A stretch of DNA of 64,000 bases from Algoriphagus sp. NG3 (GCF_034119865.1 NZ_CP139421.1:992001-1056000), one strand, 5' to 3'. Shown: positions 53,734 to 62,533, counted from the first letter of the stretch. Program-made: numbers and translations. The notes: generated by a model not told the origin, from the sequence alone.

Positions 53734-53912
53734 ATGGAAATTAGGTTTATGACCAAAGAGGAAAGTAATAAGCTTAGACAGGAAGAGTTCTTGAAACTTA
53801 GCCCGGCTGAGCGAGTTATGTCATTTTGGAGCTATCAAGACGGATTCTAAGGTTCCCCACTGAAGCGAAGACTGATTCAAACCGGAAGAATTTTGTTTTA
53901 AAGAAAAATTAA
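53734..53912 (+). pseudogene. Small protein of a nucleotidyltransferase pair, frameshifted
   Basis: The frame from 53,734 encodes MEIRFMTKEESNKLRQEEFL, KLSPAERVMSFW and stops at 53,848-53,850. Continuing in another frame from 53,853, FPTEAKTDSNRKNFVLKKN completes a basic tail of the length seen in small Bacteroidota proteins that precede stand-alone nucleotidyltransferases. So this looks like one gene broken by a frameshift of one or two bases near 53,840-53,853. The family link is from memory. The remains of its partner follow. Confidence 0.55.
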
Positions 53913-53928
53913 GATGGGGCTTGAATGA

Positions 53929-54027
53929 AAAGTACTAAGTCTTAATGATTTGCTGGAAAGCAAAAGAAGGGCAGCACGCCCCAAGGATTTACTGGATATT
54001 CAGCAACTTAAATCTCTGAATAAATAG
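53929..54027 (+). pseudogene. C-terminal remnant of a nucleotidyltransferase-like gene
   Basis: The frame reads KVLSLNDLLESKRRAARPKD then LLDIQQLKSLNK and a stop at 54,025. The pattern 'LNDLLESK..A.RPKDLLDIQQL' is the usual end of MNT-like nucleotidyltransferases (DUF6036 type). The N-terminal catalytic part (GG.A...HG, D.D) is missing, so only the tail survived a deletion. Together with the broken small gene upstream it is a decayed two-gene module. Confidence 0.55.
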
Positions 54028-54174
54028 GTTTTAAAAAGAATAGTTTTCGAAAACAACAGCCGCAAATCCTAATTTTGGTAGTGTGCAAATCCCAAATCTG
54101 AAATCCGAAAGATAGATTAGGAGAGGCTAATGATAGTATGGGATCACCCAGCCTAGCACCCTGCACCCTTCATC

Positions 54175-54864
54175 CTATATTCCCCCAATCATCTCCACCA
54201 CCTGGGCGATATGCTCTGCCTGATAGAAATTAACATGTTCCACCTCATGCTCGATAGTCTCATGTTCCCAGGTAATGTGAAAGGGAATATGGATGGCATG
54301 ACCGCCAAGTTCCAATACGGGAAGCACATCTGATTTCAGACTGTTTCCCATCATCAGAAACTCCTCAGGTGAGACATCGAGATGCCGGACAAGTTTCGCA
54401 AAATCAGCCACTCTTTTTTCACTCATGATCTCAATGTGATGGAAATAATGATCCAACCCTGATTTTTTGAGTTTTCGCTCTTGATCTACCAGGTCTCCTT
54501 TGGTAGCCATGACCAGCCGGTAATCATCATGTAATTTTGCCAAAACCTCCTCTACTCCAGGCAGGATTTCCACCGGCTTTTGCATCATATCATACCCGAT
54601 CTCGAGAATTCTGTCAATAAACTTCACCGGCATTTTATGTCCGGAAATGCGGAGGGCTGTCTGGATCATCGATAGCATAAAACCCTTAATTCCGTAACCA
54701 TATAGGCCGAGATTTTCTATTTCCGTACGATAAAGTTCTTTTATGCTGCTGTGCCTTGGCATAAAATCCTCCATCAAACTCCCAAATTCCTCCTCCGCTT
54801 CTCGGAAAAACGGTTCATTGACCCATAGGGTGTCGTCTGCGTCGAAAGCGATTACTTTGATCAT
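54175..54864 (-). CDS. HAD-superfamily hydrolase
   Basis: A 229-residue haloacid-dehalogenase-type phosphatase. Motif I is IAFDADDTLWVNEP (nucleophile Asp8 and Asp10), motif II VMATKGD, the Lys lies in the MSEKRVADF segment and motif III is FLMMGNSLKSDVLPV. A helical cap follows motif I. The residues needed for phosphoryl transfer are all present. Substrate is unknown; the cap type suits small phosphorylated metabolites. The upstream spacer holds a large palindromic element (54,913-55,006). Confidence 0.88.
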   Translation of the reverse strand: MIKVIAFDADDTLWVNEPFFREAEEEFGSLMEDFMPRHSSIKELYRTEIENLGLYGYGIKGFMLSMIQTALRISGHKMPVKFIDRILEIGYDMMQKPVEILPGVEEVLAKLHDDYRLVMATKGDLVDQERKLKKSGLDHYFHHIEIMSEKRVADFAKLVRHLDVSPEEFLMMGNSLKSDVLPVLELGGHAIHIPFHITWEHETIEHEVEHVNFYQAEHIAQVVEMIGGI

Positions 54865-54912
54865 GAAATTGTAAAATTGAAATATTGTAAAATTTGAAGA
54901 TTAGGGAATAAC

Positions 54913-55006
54913 CGTCATTGCGAGGCACAGCCTGCCCCGACGAGTCGGGGAAGCAATCCGGTTTAAATAAGCAGGGATTGCTTCGTTGTACCTCCTCGTA
55001 ATGACG
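54913..55006. repeat. Palindromic MITE-like element with nested repeat
   Basis: Outer arms CGTCATTGCGAGG (54,913-54,925) and CCTCGTAATGACG (54,994-55,006) match at 12 of 13 positions. Inside, AAGCAATCC (54,951-54,959) and GGATTGCTT (54,975-54,983) pair. Between the left arms sits CCTGCCCCGACGAGTCGGGG (from 54,931), a member of the smaller palindrome family inserted into this element. It looks like a non-autonomous dispersed repeat; no gene is inside. Confidence 0.65.
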
Positions 55007-55058
55007 CTCACTAGTAGATTGCTTCAGTCATTCTTCCCTACCGATGACGTATAGCCCG

Positions 55059-55973
55059 CTACTTCAATTCCTCCATCCAATCCAACAACACCTCTCTCCA
55101 GCCTGACACGGGGCCTTTGCCCAACCCAAAACCAAACCCATGTCCGCCCTGGGGATAGATATGCAGGGAGGCAGGTATGTTATGCGCATTTAGCGCTTTG
55201 TAGTACAGCAAACTGTTTTCTATAGGCACTCCGCCATCATCCTGTGCATGCACCAGAAAAGTTGGAGGAGTCTCGGCAGTTACGTTCAGTTCCCCAGAGA
55301 AACGGTCAATGAGTTCCTGGCTGGCATTCTCACCGATGAGGTTTCTCCTGGAACCTGAATGTGCGCTGGCATCTCTGAATGAAATCACCGGATAGGCCAA
55401 GATAGAAAAGTCAGGACGGGCAGATAGTGCATCAATGCCATCTTTTGGCCTGTCAACTTCATGGGCATATTGAGTACTGACCGTAGAAGCCAAATGGCCT
55501 CCGGCAGAGAAGCCCAACACACCTATTTTGCCTGGGTCTATCATCCATTCTGCTGCATGATGTCTTGCCAAGCGCACTGCACGCTGAGCATCCAGCAGGG
55601 GAACTTCCTTCGCATCTGTCAGGGATTTGGAGTCAGGCAGCCGGTATTTGACCACAATCCCTACAATTCCCTGCGTGTTCAGCCATTTGGCAAAGTCCCT
55701 TCCTTCCCAGTCGTAAGCCAGAATATGGTAGCCACCTCCCGGGAAAATCACCACTGCCTGGCCTGTTCTCATTTGCTTACTGGGCAGGAAAACTTCGATC
55801 TGGGGCATCTGTACATTTTCTATACGGATAATCCCTTCTTCAACCGCTTTTTCTTCCAATCCCATATCATTTTGAAGGGGAGGAGTGCCTTCCCATAAGG
55901 GAAGTATGATTTCCTGGGCATTTACGATCATGCTGCACATGAATAGACTGAGTACTAAAAGTTGTTTTTGCAT
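55059..55973 (-). CDS. Secreted alpha/beta hydrolase (carbohydrate esterase-like)
   Basis: About 304 residues from MQKQLLVLSLFMCSMIVNAQ, a good signal peptide; the longer frame starts nine codons earlier. The fold is a BD-FAE/acetyl-xylan-esterase-like hydrolase: oxyanion motif FPGGGYHILAYDWEGRDFAK, nucleophile GFSAGGHLAST, acid in HAQDDGGVPI and catalytic His in YPQGGHGFGFG. It probably deacylates sugars outside the cytoplasm. It lies 10 bases after the mutarotase gene and may belong to the sugar-use cluster upstream. Confidence 0.88.
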   Translation of the reverse strand: MQKQLLVLSLFMCSMIVNAQEIILPLWEGTPPLQNDMGLEEKAVEEGIIRIENVQMPQIEVFLPSKQMRTGQAVVIFPGGGYHILAYDWEGRDFAKWLNTQGIVGIVVKYRLPDSKSLTDAKEVPLLDAQRAVRLARHHAAEWMIDPGKIGVLGFSAGGHLASTVSTQYAHEVDRPKDGIDALSARPDFSILAYPVISFRDASAHSGSRRNLIGENASQELIDRFSGELNVTAETPPTFLVHAQDDGGVPIENSLLYYKALNAHNIPASLHIYPQGGHGFGFGLGKGPVSGWREVLLDWMEELK

Positions 55974-55983
55974 AGGTATTATT

Positions 55984-56325
55984 TTAGGCTTTGAATTCAA
56001 AAATCTTTTCCATCAACTGCCAGCGCCAATTGTCTGGGGTGCCGGGGAGATTGGTTTGGTATTGTCCGAGGAAAGCTTCCCATTCCTGCACTTTTTCGTT
56101 GGCATTGTCCAGGGCAGCTTTCTTTTCGAAAGTAAAGTTTTCATCGCCCACCAGTATCATGCTCAGTCGGTGTCGCCAGCGAAAGATGCTCATCTGTAGT
56201 ATTCCTGCTATGCGTATGCTTTCGATGATCTCAGGAGCTACAGCTTTGTGGCATTCCACATAAGCTTGTATCGCCTCTTCATCGTCTTTCAGATCGCAGA
56301 TCAATACAAAGGTTTGGGTTTTCAT
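55984..56325 (-). CDS. L-rhamnose mutarotase family protein
   Basis: A 113-residue dimeric alpha-beta barrel of the RhaM family: TFVLICDLKDDEEAIQAYVE, ECHKAVAPEIIESIRIAGIL, MSIFRWRHRLSMILVGDENF, and the terminal WRWQLMEKIFE. These enzymes interconvert alpha and beta anomers of 6-deoxy sugars. In the context of the FucP-type permease upstream it probably acts on L-fucose, although the sequence family is named for rhamnose. Position in the cluster supports co-regulation with the dehydrogenases. Confidence 0.85.
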   Translation of the reverse strand: MKTQTFVLICDLKDDEEAIQAYVECHKAVAPEIIESIRIAGILQMSIFRWRHRLSMILVGDENFTFEKKAALDNANEKVQEWEAFLGQYQTNLPGTPDNWRWQLMEKIFEFKA

Positions 56326-56340
56326 GGTTCTATCTTAATC

Positions 56341-56595
56341 AAATAATTCAAAATCTATTTATTTTAGTTCTAGTTTAGTTCAAGTCTTCAGACTTGGACT
56401 TAAGGTAATGCAGTCTTCAGACTGCAAAAGTTGGGGAGGCTTTTAATTGGCAGTCTGAAGACTGCAATATGATTGGCACAAGCCTGCCTGTCGGCAGACA
56501 GGTCGTGAGACTTGCACCAAAACAAGACTTGCACCAAAAGCAGCGAAGTAATATTGTAATCTTCCAATTTTCCAATTTTTCAATCTTTGAATTAC
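56341..56595. repeat. Spacer with several palindromes
   Basis: Two copies of a 16-base palindromic word lie here in opposite sense: GCAGTCTTCAGACTGC (56,410-56,425) and GCAGTCTGAAGACTGC (56,450-56,465). Next to them is CCTGCCTGTCGGCAGACAGG (56,483-56,502), and two copies of GACTTGCACCAAAA (near 56,508 and 56,525). This is a cluster of dispersed repeats between the permease and mutarotase genes, which probably splits the cluster into separate transcripts. No gene. Confidence 0.6.
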
Positions 56596-57912
56596 TCAAC
56601 CTTTCAACCTTACCACATTTTTCGCTCTCAAACTAAACAGTAACACCATCACAAAACAGGCTAATGGAAGAATAAAAGAGAAGTTCACTTCAGGTACACC
56701 TAAGATCAGTACATCATCATAGGCAGCACCACCTATGTCCATGATCATTCCTTGAAGCGTTGGCATTATCGCCCCACCTACAATGGCCATAACCAGGTAA
56801 GCTGCGGCAAACTTGGAGTCCTCACCCAATCCATCCAGCGCAATCCCGTAGATCGTCGGGAACATCAGGGACATGGCGAAGGAAATCGCCACCAAGGAAT
56901 ATAAACCAGCCATTCCCGGAAGGAAAATAGCCCCGGCGGTGAATAGAATTGCAAGTATAGAAAATATGCTAAGCAACTTTGTCGGAGAGATATATCTAAG
57001 CAAAAATGTACATATCCACCTGCCAACCAAGAACACCACCAAAGCAGTATAGCCATAATTGACAGCGTCTGCATTCGATATCCCCAATACTTCAGCGTAC
57101 TGGTAAATATAGGTCCAAACCATGATCTGCGCACCCACATAGAACATCTGTGCAAGTGTGCCTTCTACGAAGTTTCTGTTTTTCAAAAGCCGGCTCATAG
57201 TGGCCTTAAATTCCACACTTCCGGTTTCCTTGTTTTCCGGCATTTTGACCAAGGCAATTATTACCAAAATGGCAAGGACGACAAGACCTAACATCACGTA
57301 AGGATTTCTGATCACCATCAAATCGGCTGTTCGGATCACAGCTTTGGCTGATTCGTCCAAAGAAGAGAAAATGATGTTTCCATCTGCATCAGTTGCATTC
57401 GATTGAAGTGCATTCAATATAAATTGCTTGGCTACAAACAGCCCTGCCAAAGCTCCCATTGGGTTAAATGCCTGTGCCAAGTTCAATCGTTGAGTTGCAG
57501 TAGCCTCGGGTCCCATGGAAAGAATGTACGGGTTGGCGGTGGTTTCGAGGAAAGCTAAGCCAAAGGTTAGTATGTATAGAGAAGCTAGGAAGAAGCCATA
57601 ACTCTCCCACGCAGCTGCCGGGTAGAAAAGCAGCGCTCCAAAGCCATAGAGCCCCAAGCCCAGAAGTATTCCTTTTTTATAGGAGTATTTTTTGATGAAA
57701 AAAGCGGCAGGCAAAGCCATGGTGAAGTATCCACCATAAAATGCCATTTGCACCCAGGAGGCTTGTGTATTGTTCAATTCCAGCACCCGCTTAAATGCCG
57801 CCACCATGGGATTGGTGATGTCATTGGCAAAACCCCAGAGCGCAAAAAGGGAGGTGATTAAGATAAAAGGAAGAAGGAGGTTTTTTGGGATTAATGCAGG
57901 TTTTTGGGTCAT
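56596..57912 (-). CDS. fucP: L-fucose:H+ symporter (FucP-type MFS permease)
   Basis: A 438-residue major-facilitator permease with twelve hydrophobic segments. The FucP-family start PFILITSLFALWGFANDITN and MVAAFKRVLELNNTQASWVQ, with the conserved Asp/Asn in the first helix, and YGGYFTMALPAAFFIKKYSY are typical. ETTANPYILSMGP and RLNLAQAFNPMGALAGLF are further family signatures. The neighbours, an SDR 9 bases upstream and a 6-deoxy-sugar pathway, favour L-fucose as substrate over glucose/galactose relatives of the same family. Confidence 0.92.
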   Translation of the reverse strand: MTQKPALIPKNLLLPFILITSLFALWGFANDITNPMVAAFKRVLELNNTQASWVQMAFYGGYFTMALPAAFFIKKYSYKKGILLGLGLYGFGALLFYPAAAWESYGFFLASLYILTFGLAFLETTANPYILSMGPEATATQRLNLAQAFNPMGALAGLFVAKQFILNALQSNATDADGNIIFSSLDESAKAVIRTADLMVIRNPYVMLGLVVLAILVIIALVKMPENKETGSVEFKATMSRLLKNRNFVEGTLAQMFYVGAQIMVWTYIYQYAEVLGISNADAVNYGYTALVVFLVGRWICTFLLRYISPTKLLSIFSILAILFTAGAIFLPGMAGLYSLVAISFAMSLMFPTIYGIALDGLGEDSKFAAAYLVMAIVGGAIMPTLQGMIMDIGGAAYDDVLILGVPEVNFSFILPLACFVMVLLFSLRAKNVVRLKG

Positions 57913-57920
57913 GGGTAGGT

Positions 57921-58685
57921 TTATAAGGATCGGTCAAGATGGGTATAGCCACCGTCTACAAAGAGATGCTGGCCTGTGATATGTCTGGCTTGGTCGGAAA
58001 GCAGGAAAATGGCCATGGAAGCAATTTCTTCCGGAGTGGTCATTCGTTTTCCCAATGGTATTTTGGCAGTAATGGATTCCAGTTTGGCTTTTGGGTCTTC
58101 AAAAGTATTGATCCAGTTTTGGTAAAGTGGAGTGTAAACTTCAGCAGGAATGACAGCATTCACGGTGATCTCGTAGGGGAGAAGTTCTACTGCCCATTCT
58201 CGGGTGAGTGAGAGCTGCGCTCCCTTAGCAGCCGTGTAGCCAGAGGTGCCACCTTGGCCGGTTATGGCAGTTTTACTACTTATATTGATAATGCTTCCTT
58301 TGGCTTTTTTCAAAAAAGGCAAAGCGTAATGCGTCAGATGATAATAGTGATTCAGGTTTTTGGCCACGGATTTTTCAAAAGCTTCCGGACTTCCGTTTTC
58401 CAATCCTACGCTGTCATTTGCTCCAGCATTATTCACTAAGCCATCTATTCTTCCATATTTCTCCAGAGTAAGTTTTACAGCTTTTTCTGAATCAGCAGCT
58501 TCGAAAAGTCGGGTAGGAATCTGAAAAGCTTCTCCCAAAGCAAGGATTTCCGCTCCTTCTTTTTCTGAAGGATCAATCATCACCGGAATAGCTCCTTCTG
58601 CTATCAATCCTCTGGAAATGGCTCCGCCGATTCCTTTGGCTCCGCCGGAAATCAGGATGACTTTATTGGTTAGGTTTAGGTTCAT
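57921..58685 (-). CDS. SDR dehydrogenase, probable L-fucose dehydrogenase
   Basis: A 254-residue short-chain dehydrogenase. The cofactor motif is GGAKGIGGAISRGL, NNAG lies in LVNNAGANDSVG, and the catalytic Ser-Tyr-Lys is in INISSKTAITGQGGTSGYTA followed by AKG. The C-terminus ITGQHLFVDGGYTHLD is standard. Next to fucP, it most likely oxidises L-fucose at C1 to the lactone, as in the non-phosphorylating pathway. The substrate is inferred from context. It was presumably joined to the lactonase gene before the nuclease gene came between them. Confidence 0.85.
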   Translation of the reverse strand: MNLNLTNKVILISGGAKGIGGAISRGLIAEGAIPVMIDPSEKEGAEILALGEAFQIPTRLFEAADSEKAVKLTLEKYGRIDGLVNNAGANDSVGLENGSPEAFEKSVAKNLNHYYHLTHYALPFLKKAKGSIINISSKTAITGQGGTSGYTAAKGAQLSLTREWAVELLPYEITVNAVIPAEVYTPLYQNWINTFEDPKAKLESITAKIPLGKRMTTPEEIASMAIFLLSDQARHITGQHLFVDGGYTHLDRSL

Positions 58686-58686
58686 G

Positions 58687-59685
58687 TTATGATAATTTCT
58701 TTTGTTCTATTCTAGCTTTCGCCTCTATCAATGCTTGGTGAAGCTTGGCTTCTAATTCACTTTTCGCAGGTAATTCGGCCCAGTATTCAGCTACCATAAT
58801 CCCGTCCTTTCCCATTTCAAGCAATTCTATCTGTTCATTGCTTTTTTCTGCACACAGGATTAAGCCAATAGGTGGTTTTTCACCTTCTTGTTTTTCGTAT
58901 TTATTAAGCCATTTTAAATATACTTCCATTTGTCCTTTGTAGGCGGGCTTAAATTTGCTGAGCTTTAACTCAACAGCGACCAGGCGCTTTAATTTTCTGT
59001 GGAAAAACAATAGATCTATATAAAAATCCACACCGTCTAGTATGATTCTTTTTTGCCTTTCTACAAAAGCAAAGCCTTTACCGAGCTCTAATATAAAATG
59101 TTCTAATTCTTTGAGGATAGCACCTTCTATATCGTTTTCTAAATATCCTTCTTTTAGCCCAAGAAAATCCAAAAAGTAAGGATCCTTGAAAGTAGACTGT
59201 ATTTCCGAGTCAGTTTCTAATAATTGTATTTGAGCTATTTCTTTGCGTTCAAAAGCCTTTCTTTCTATTTGGTTTCTTAATTCTCTTTTACTCCAAATTT
59301 CTTCGGCGGCTGTAAAAGCATAAAAATACCTTGCTTCATTACTTTTGATCGATAGCAATTCTACAAAATGACTCCAGCTCAATTTTGTCGCCAGTGGCGA
59401 CAATTTTTGTAGGTCGGGAAATAAACTGCAAAACTGGATCATTCTTCTCAGATTTCTTTCCTGGAACGATTTGCCATAGGCATTTGACAATTGAGTGGCC
59501 ACTTTAGTAATAATCTCTTTACCGTATTCAGCACGCTGATTTTCGAGAATGTGTGTATTTATTCTATGGCCCACTTGCCAGTAAACAAGAGTAAGCGCAC
59601 TGTTAACTTGAGCAGCAAGTTGGCTTTTACCATTTTCGATGATGCGAGCCAACTCTTGAAACAGTAGCTTGTCTTTATCTTTCAT
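58687..59685 (-). CDS. PDDEXK nuclease of the YhcG/DUF1016 family
   Basis: A 332-residue protein with the N-terminal DUF1016 helical domain (NSALTLVYWQVGHRINTHIL, LSNAYGKSFQERNLRRMIQF, LSWSHFVELL) and a C-terminal PD-(D/E)XK nuclease: FAFVERQKRIILDGVDFYID (catalytic Asp) and LVAVELKLSKFKPAYKGQME (ExK). YhcG proteins are linked to mobile DNA and, in some cases, to defence. It lies inside the sugar cluster, one base after the SDR start, and is AT-richer than its neighbours, so it is probably a late insertion. Confidence 0.9.
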   Translation of the reverse strand: MKDKDKLLFQELARIIENGKSQLAAQVNSALTLVYWQVGHRINTHILENQRAEYGKEIITKVATQLSNAYGKSFQERNLRRMIQFCSLFPDLQKLSPLATKLSWSHFVELLSIKSNEARYFYAFTAAEEIWSKRELRNQIERKAFERKEIAQIQLLETDSEIQSTFKDPYFLDFLGLKEGYLENDIEGAILKELEHFILELGKGFAFVERQKRIILDGVDFYIDLLFFHRKLKRLVAVELKLSKFKPAYKGQMEVYLKWLNKYEKQEGEKPPIGLILCAEKSNEQIELLEMGKDGIMVAEYWAELPAKSELEAKLHQALIEAKARIEQKKLS

Positions 59686-59904
59686 ACAATAGCATTTGGC
59701 TTTATTGTTTTATGGGCATTGTAAAAATGGAAAGCCTCAATTGTCGTGACAGTGGTGCGACAATTTGATAGCACTTTCATTTCCGATCAGTCCAGCATTT
59801 TTTTCTCTTTCAAATTAGAAAAATAATTCTATTTCAATTCGTTCCCATCCTAGTGGCTAGTTGATACAATGAAAATCAAATTACTAAGTCAGCTGAGAAT
59901 TACT

Positions 59905-60729
59905 TCAGATCCCATAAAACTCCGCAGCGGTATTTCCCATAATCGCCTCTTTTTCTGTTTTGGAAAGCCTGTCGGTAAATCGCTCTACGATCTCCAATAC
60001 CTGCTCGTATTCTCCTGCGATCTTGCACACAGGCCAGTCGCTGCCAAACATCAGACGTTTTGGGCCAAATAGCTCCAGTACCACCTCCAGATAAACTTCC
60101 AGATCACCTGGAGTCCATTTTTTCCAATCAGCTTCGGTGATCATTCCCGATACTTTGCAGAAAATATAATCCCGCTCAGCAAGTGGTGCCATTTCCTTTT
60201 TCCATTCCCGCCAGATACCCAGTTTGATGTTGGGTTTGGCGATGTGGTCGATTACAAAAGGTTGCTCAGGTGCTTTTTTGACAAACTGTAAGGCTGCTTC
60301 CAGTTGATTATGGAAAACCAGAATATCATAAGTGTATCCTCGCTTTCCAATCTTCTCAATGCCACGGATAAATTCCTTTCTGAGCATGTATTCCACTGGT
60401 TTGGCTTGCAATATCTCACGGTAACCTTTGAGTTTTTTTTGGGAAGCAAACTGATCCAAATCCTTATCTACATCATCAGAACCCAAATCTGCCCAGCCTA
60501 CCACGGCTTTGATCTGCTCGTGTTCTTCTGCTAGATCCAGCAGGAATGCCGTCTCATGAAAACTCTCATCAGCCTGCACCGCGACACAACCCTCGATTTT
60601 GTGCTCTTCCAAAATCGGAATCAGCTCATCTGGCAGAAAATTACGCTGGATCACCTTCATTTCGTCGGTGATCCAGGCGTGCTTTTGCGGATTGTATTTC
60701 CAAAAGTGCTGGTGCGAATCCAGTCTCAT
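59905..60729 (-). CDS. Amidohydrolase-family lactonase (probable L-fuconolactonase)
   Basis: A 274-residue metal-dependent TIM-barrel hydrolase of the amidohydrolase_2 type. It starts RLDSHQHFWKYNPQKHAWIT, where HxH is the first metal pair, includes VIDHIAKPNIK with a barrel His, and ends with LMFGSDWPVCKIAGEYEQVL containing the conserved Asp. The match in style and size to L-fucono-1,5-lactonases, and its four-base overlap with the FAH-family gene, make hydrolysis of L-fuconolactone the best guess. L-rhamnonolactone remains possible. Confidence 0.88.
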   Translation of the reverse strand: MRLDSHQHFWKYNPQKHAWITDEMKVIQRNFLPDELIPILEEHKIEGCVAVQADESFHETAFLLDLAEEHEQIKAVVGWADLGSDDVDKDLDQFASQKKLKGYREILQAKPVEYMLRKEFIRGIEKIGKRGYTYDILVFHNQLEAALQFVKKAPEQPFVIDHIAKPNIKLGIWREWKKEMAPLAERDYIFCKVSGMITEADWKKWTPGDLEVYLEVVLELFGPKRLMFGSDWPVCKIAGEYEQVLEIVERFTDRLSKTEKEAIMGNTAAEFYGI

Positions 60730-61586
60730 GCTTCAGGGTCGTTGATGGCTACTTGTTTGGCTTCTCCAAGTCCTTCGATCCCTAATTCTACCACATCGCC
60801 TTCTTTCAGGTAGGTAGGAGGGGTGAGGCCTAGCCCGACACCTGCCGGAGTACCTGTGGAAATCACATCTCCTGGCAGCAAAGTCATATACTGGCTTAGG
60901 TGCTCGATCAATTCTGGAATATCAAAAACAAGATCAGAAGTGTTGCTGTCCTGCAGCATTTTACCGTTCAGTTTCAGCCAAAGCCTTAAGTTGTGCGGAT
61001 CCTGGATTTCTGATTTTGTAACCAATACAGGGCCTAGCGGAGCGAAATTGTCTGCACTTTTACCTTTCACCCACTGTCCGCCATGATGCAGTTGAAAATC
61101 GCGTTCGCTGACGTCATTGTGTACGCAGTATCCAGCCACATATTCCATGGCGTTTTCCTTGCTTACATATTTTGCCCGCTTGCCGATGACTACAGCCAGT
61201 TCCACTTCCCAGTCGGTTTTTACCGAGTTTTTGGGTATCAGAATGTTGTCAAAAGGCCCACAAAGGGAAGAAGTGGCTTTCATGAATATAATCGGAACTT
61301 CGGGTACCGGCATGCCTGATTCTATCGCATGCATACGGTAGTTTAGCCCTATGCAGATGATTTTGGAAGGCCGGGCAATAGGTGAACCCAATCGTGAATC
61401 AGCAGGAATTTCATTTAGGTTTTCCTCATTTGCATTCAGCCATTCTTCCAGTCGGGCAAGTCCATTATTGGTAAAAAATTCCTCGTTCCAGTCTTCTTTA
61501 AATCCAGAGCAGTCTAGGTATTTGCCTGATGCACTTTGGATTCCGGGTTGTTCTTTTCCGGCTTCGCCGAATCGTATAAGTCTCAT
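60726..61586 (-). CDS. Fumarylacetoacetate hydrolase family protein (probable 2,4-diketo-3-deoxy-L-fuconate hydrolase)
   Basis: A 286-residue FAH-fold enzyme. The N-terminal domain is followed by ICIGLNYRMHAIESGMPVPE, a metal site with VELAVVIGKR, HNDVSERDFQLHHGGQWVKG and the C-terminal LLPGDVISTGTPAGVGLG. In the oxidative L-fucose pathway this family splits the diketo acid to pyruvate and L-lactate. The adjacent SDR and lactonase support that role. Its start is well placed 4 bases upstream of the lactonase overlap. Other FAH substrates cannot be ruled out. Confidence 0.88.
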   Translation of the reverse strand: MRLIRFGEAGKEQPGIQSASGKYLDCSGFKEDWNEEFFTNNGLARLEEWLNANEENLNEIPADSRLGSPIARPSKIICIGLNYRMHAIESGMPVPEVPIIFMKATSSLCGPFDNILIPKNSVKTDWEVELAVVIGKRAKYVSKENAMEYVAGYCVHNDVSERDFQLHHGGQWVKGKSADNFAPLGPVLVTKSEIQDPHNLRLWLKLNGKMLQDSNTSDLVFDIPELIEHLSQYMTLLPGDVISTGTPAGVGLGLTPPTYLKEGDVVELGIEGLGEAKQVAINDPEA

Positions 61587-61650
61587 TTTTAAGTATTAAG
61601 TAGTTAGTATCAAGTATTAAAACTCAAGATATTAGAGTCAAGAGTCAAGC

Positions 61651-61690
61651 TTGCCTACCGGAGGCAGGAATCAAGAACCGAGAGTCAAGA
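61651..61690. repeat. Simple repeats and small palindrome in spacer
   Basis: CTTGCCTACCGGAGGCAGG is a short palindrome of the CCTGCC/GGCAGG family. It is set in a run of AATCAAGAACCGAGAGTCAAG-like words also present at 37,540. The spacer (61,587-61,774) contains no gene and may carry the promoter of the FAH-lactonase unit. Confidence 0.45.
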
Positions 61691-61774
61691 ATTAAGAAGT
61701 TAAAGTTAATTTTTATGTTGAGGTTAATACAAGCGTTGAGCTCGCAAATCGTACTTCTCACTTCGTATTTCGAA

Positions 61775-62533
61775 TCACATTTTCAGCCCCAAAAATCCCC
61801 CGTCAATAGGAATATTGGTACCGGTGATAAAGCTTCCGGCTTCTGAACTCACAAAATAGGCAAGTTCTGCGATTTCGTTTGGTGTGGCCATCCTGCCAAT
61901 CGGTTGGGTAGCAGCCAGTTTTTCAAACATTTCTTTTTCCTGCCCAGGATAATTTTTGGCCAAAAAGCCATCTACAAAAGGAGTATGGACTCTCCCCGGT
62001 GACAGACAGTTGCAACGGATGCCATCGGCTACATAGTCCCTCGCAATGCTGAGTGTCATAGAAAGGGCTGCTCCTTTGGTCATGCTGTATGCAAAACGGT
62101 CTGGAATGCCGATAGTAGCAGCCACAGATGCCATGTTCAAAATGGATCCGCCTCCGTTTTCCTTCAATTTTGGAAGTGCTGCCTTGGTGCAGTTGAACAT
62201 GCCCTTCACGTTCACTTGGAAAACCCGGTCAAAATCCTCCGGACTTGTGTTTTCCACTTTTCCAATATGGGAAACTCCGGCATTGTTGATCAGTGTATCT
62301 ATTTTTCCCGGAATTGAGTTGAATAAGGTTTGTGTTTCTACAGGATCTGCTACACTTCCGCACAGAAAAGTCACATCAAATCCTTTGTCCCGCTCTTCTT
62401 GTGCCATTTTTTCACCCACTTCAGGATTGATATCAATGAAATATACCTTGGATTCTCTGGCCGCAAAAAGCTGAACCATAGCGAGTCCGATTCCGGAAGC
62501 CCCGCCTGTGATTAGTACTGTTTTATTTTTCAT
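61775..62533 (-). CDS. SDR dehydrogenase (probable 2-keto-3-deoxy-L-fuconate dehydrogenase)
   Basis: A 252-residue short-chain dehydrogenase with cofactor loop TGGASGIGLAMVQLF, acidic FIDINPEVGE favouring NAD, NNAGVSHIG, catalytic Ser in LNMASVAATIG, Tyr-x-x-x-Lys in RFAYSMTKGA and SFITGTNIPIDGGF at the end. It is the second SDR of the cluster. In the oxidative fucose pathway an SDR of this kind oxidises 2-keto-3-deoxy-L-fuconate at C4, feeding the FAH-type hydrolase encoded next. Assignment rests on context. Confidence 0.85.
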   Translation of the reverse strand: MKNKTVLITGGASGIGLAMVQLFAARESKVYFIDINPEVGEKMAQEERDKGFDVTFLCGSVADPVETQTLFNSIPGKIDTLINNAGVSHIGKVENTSPEDFDRVFQVNVKGMFNCTKAALPKLKENGGGSILNMASVAATIGIPDRFAYSMTKGAALSMTLSIARDYVADGIRCNCLSPGRVHTPFVDGFLAKNYPGQEKEMFEKLAATQPIGRMATPNEIAELAYFVSSEAGSFITGTNIPIDGGFLGLKM

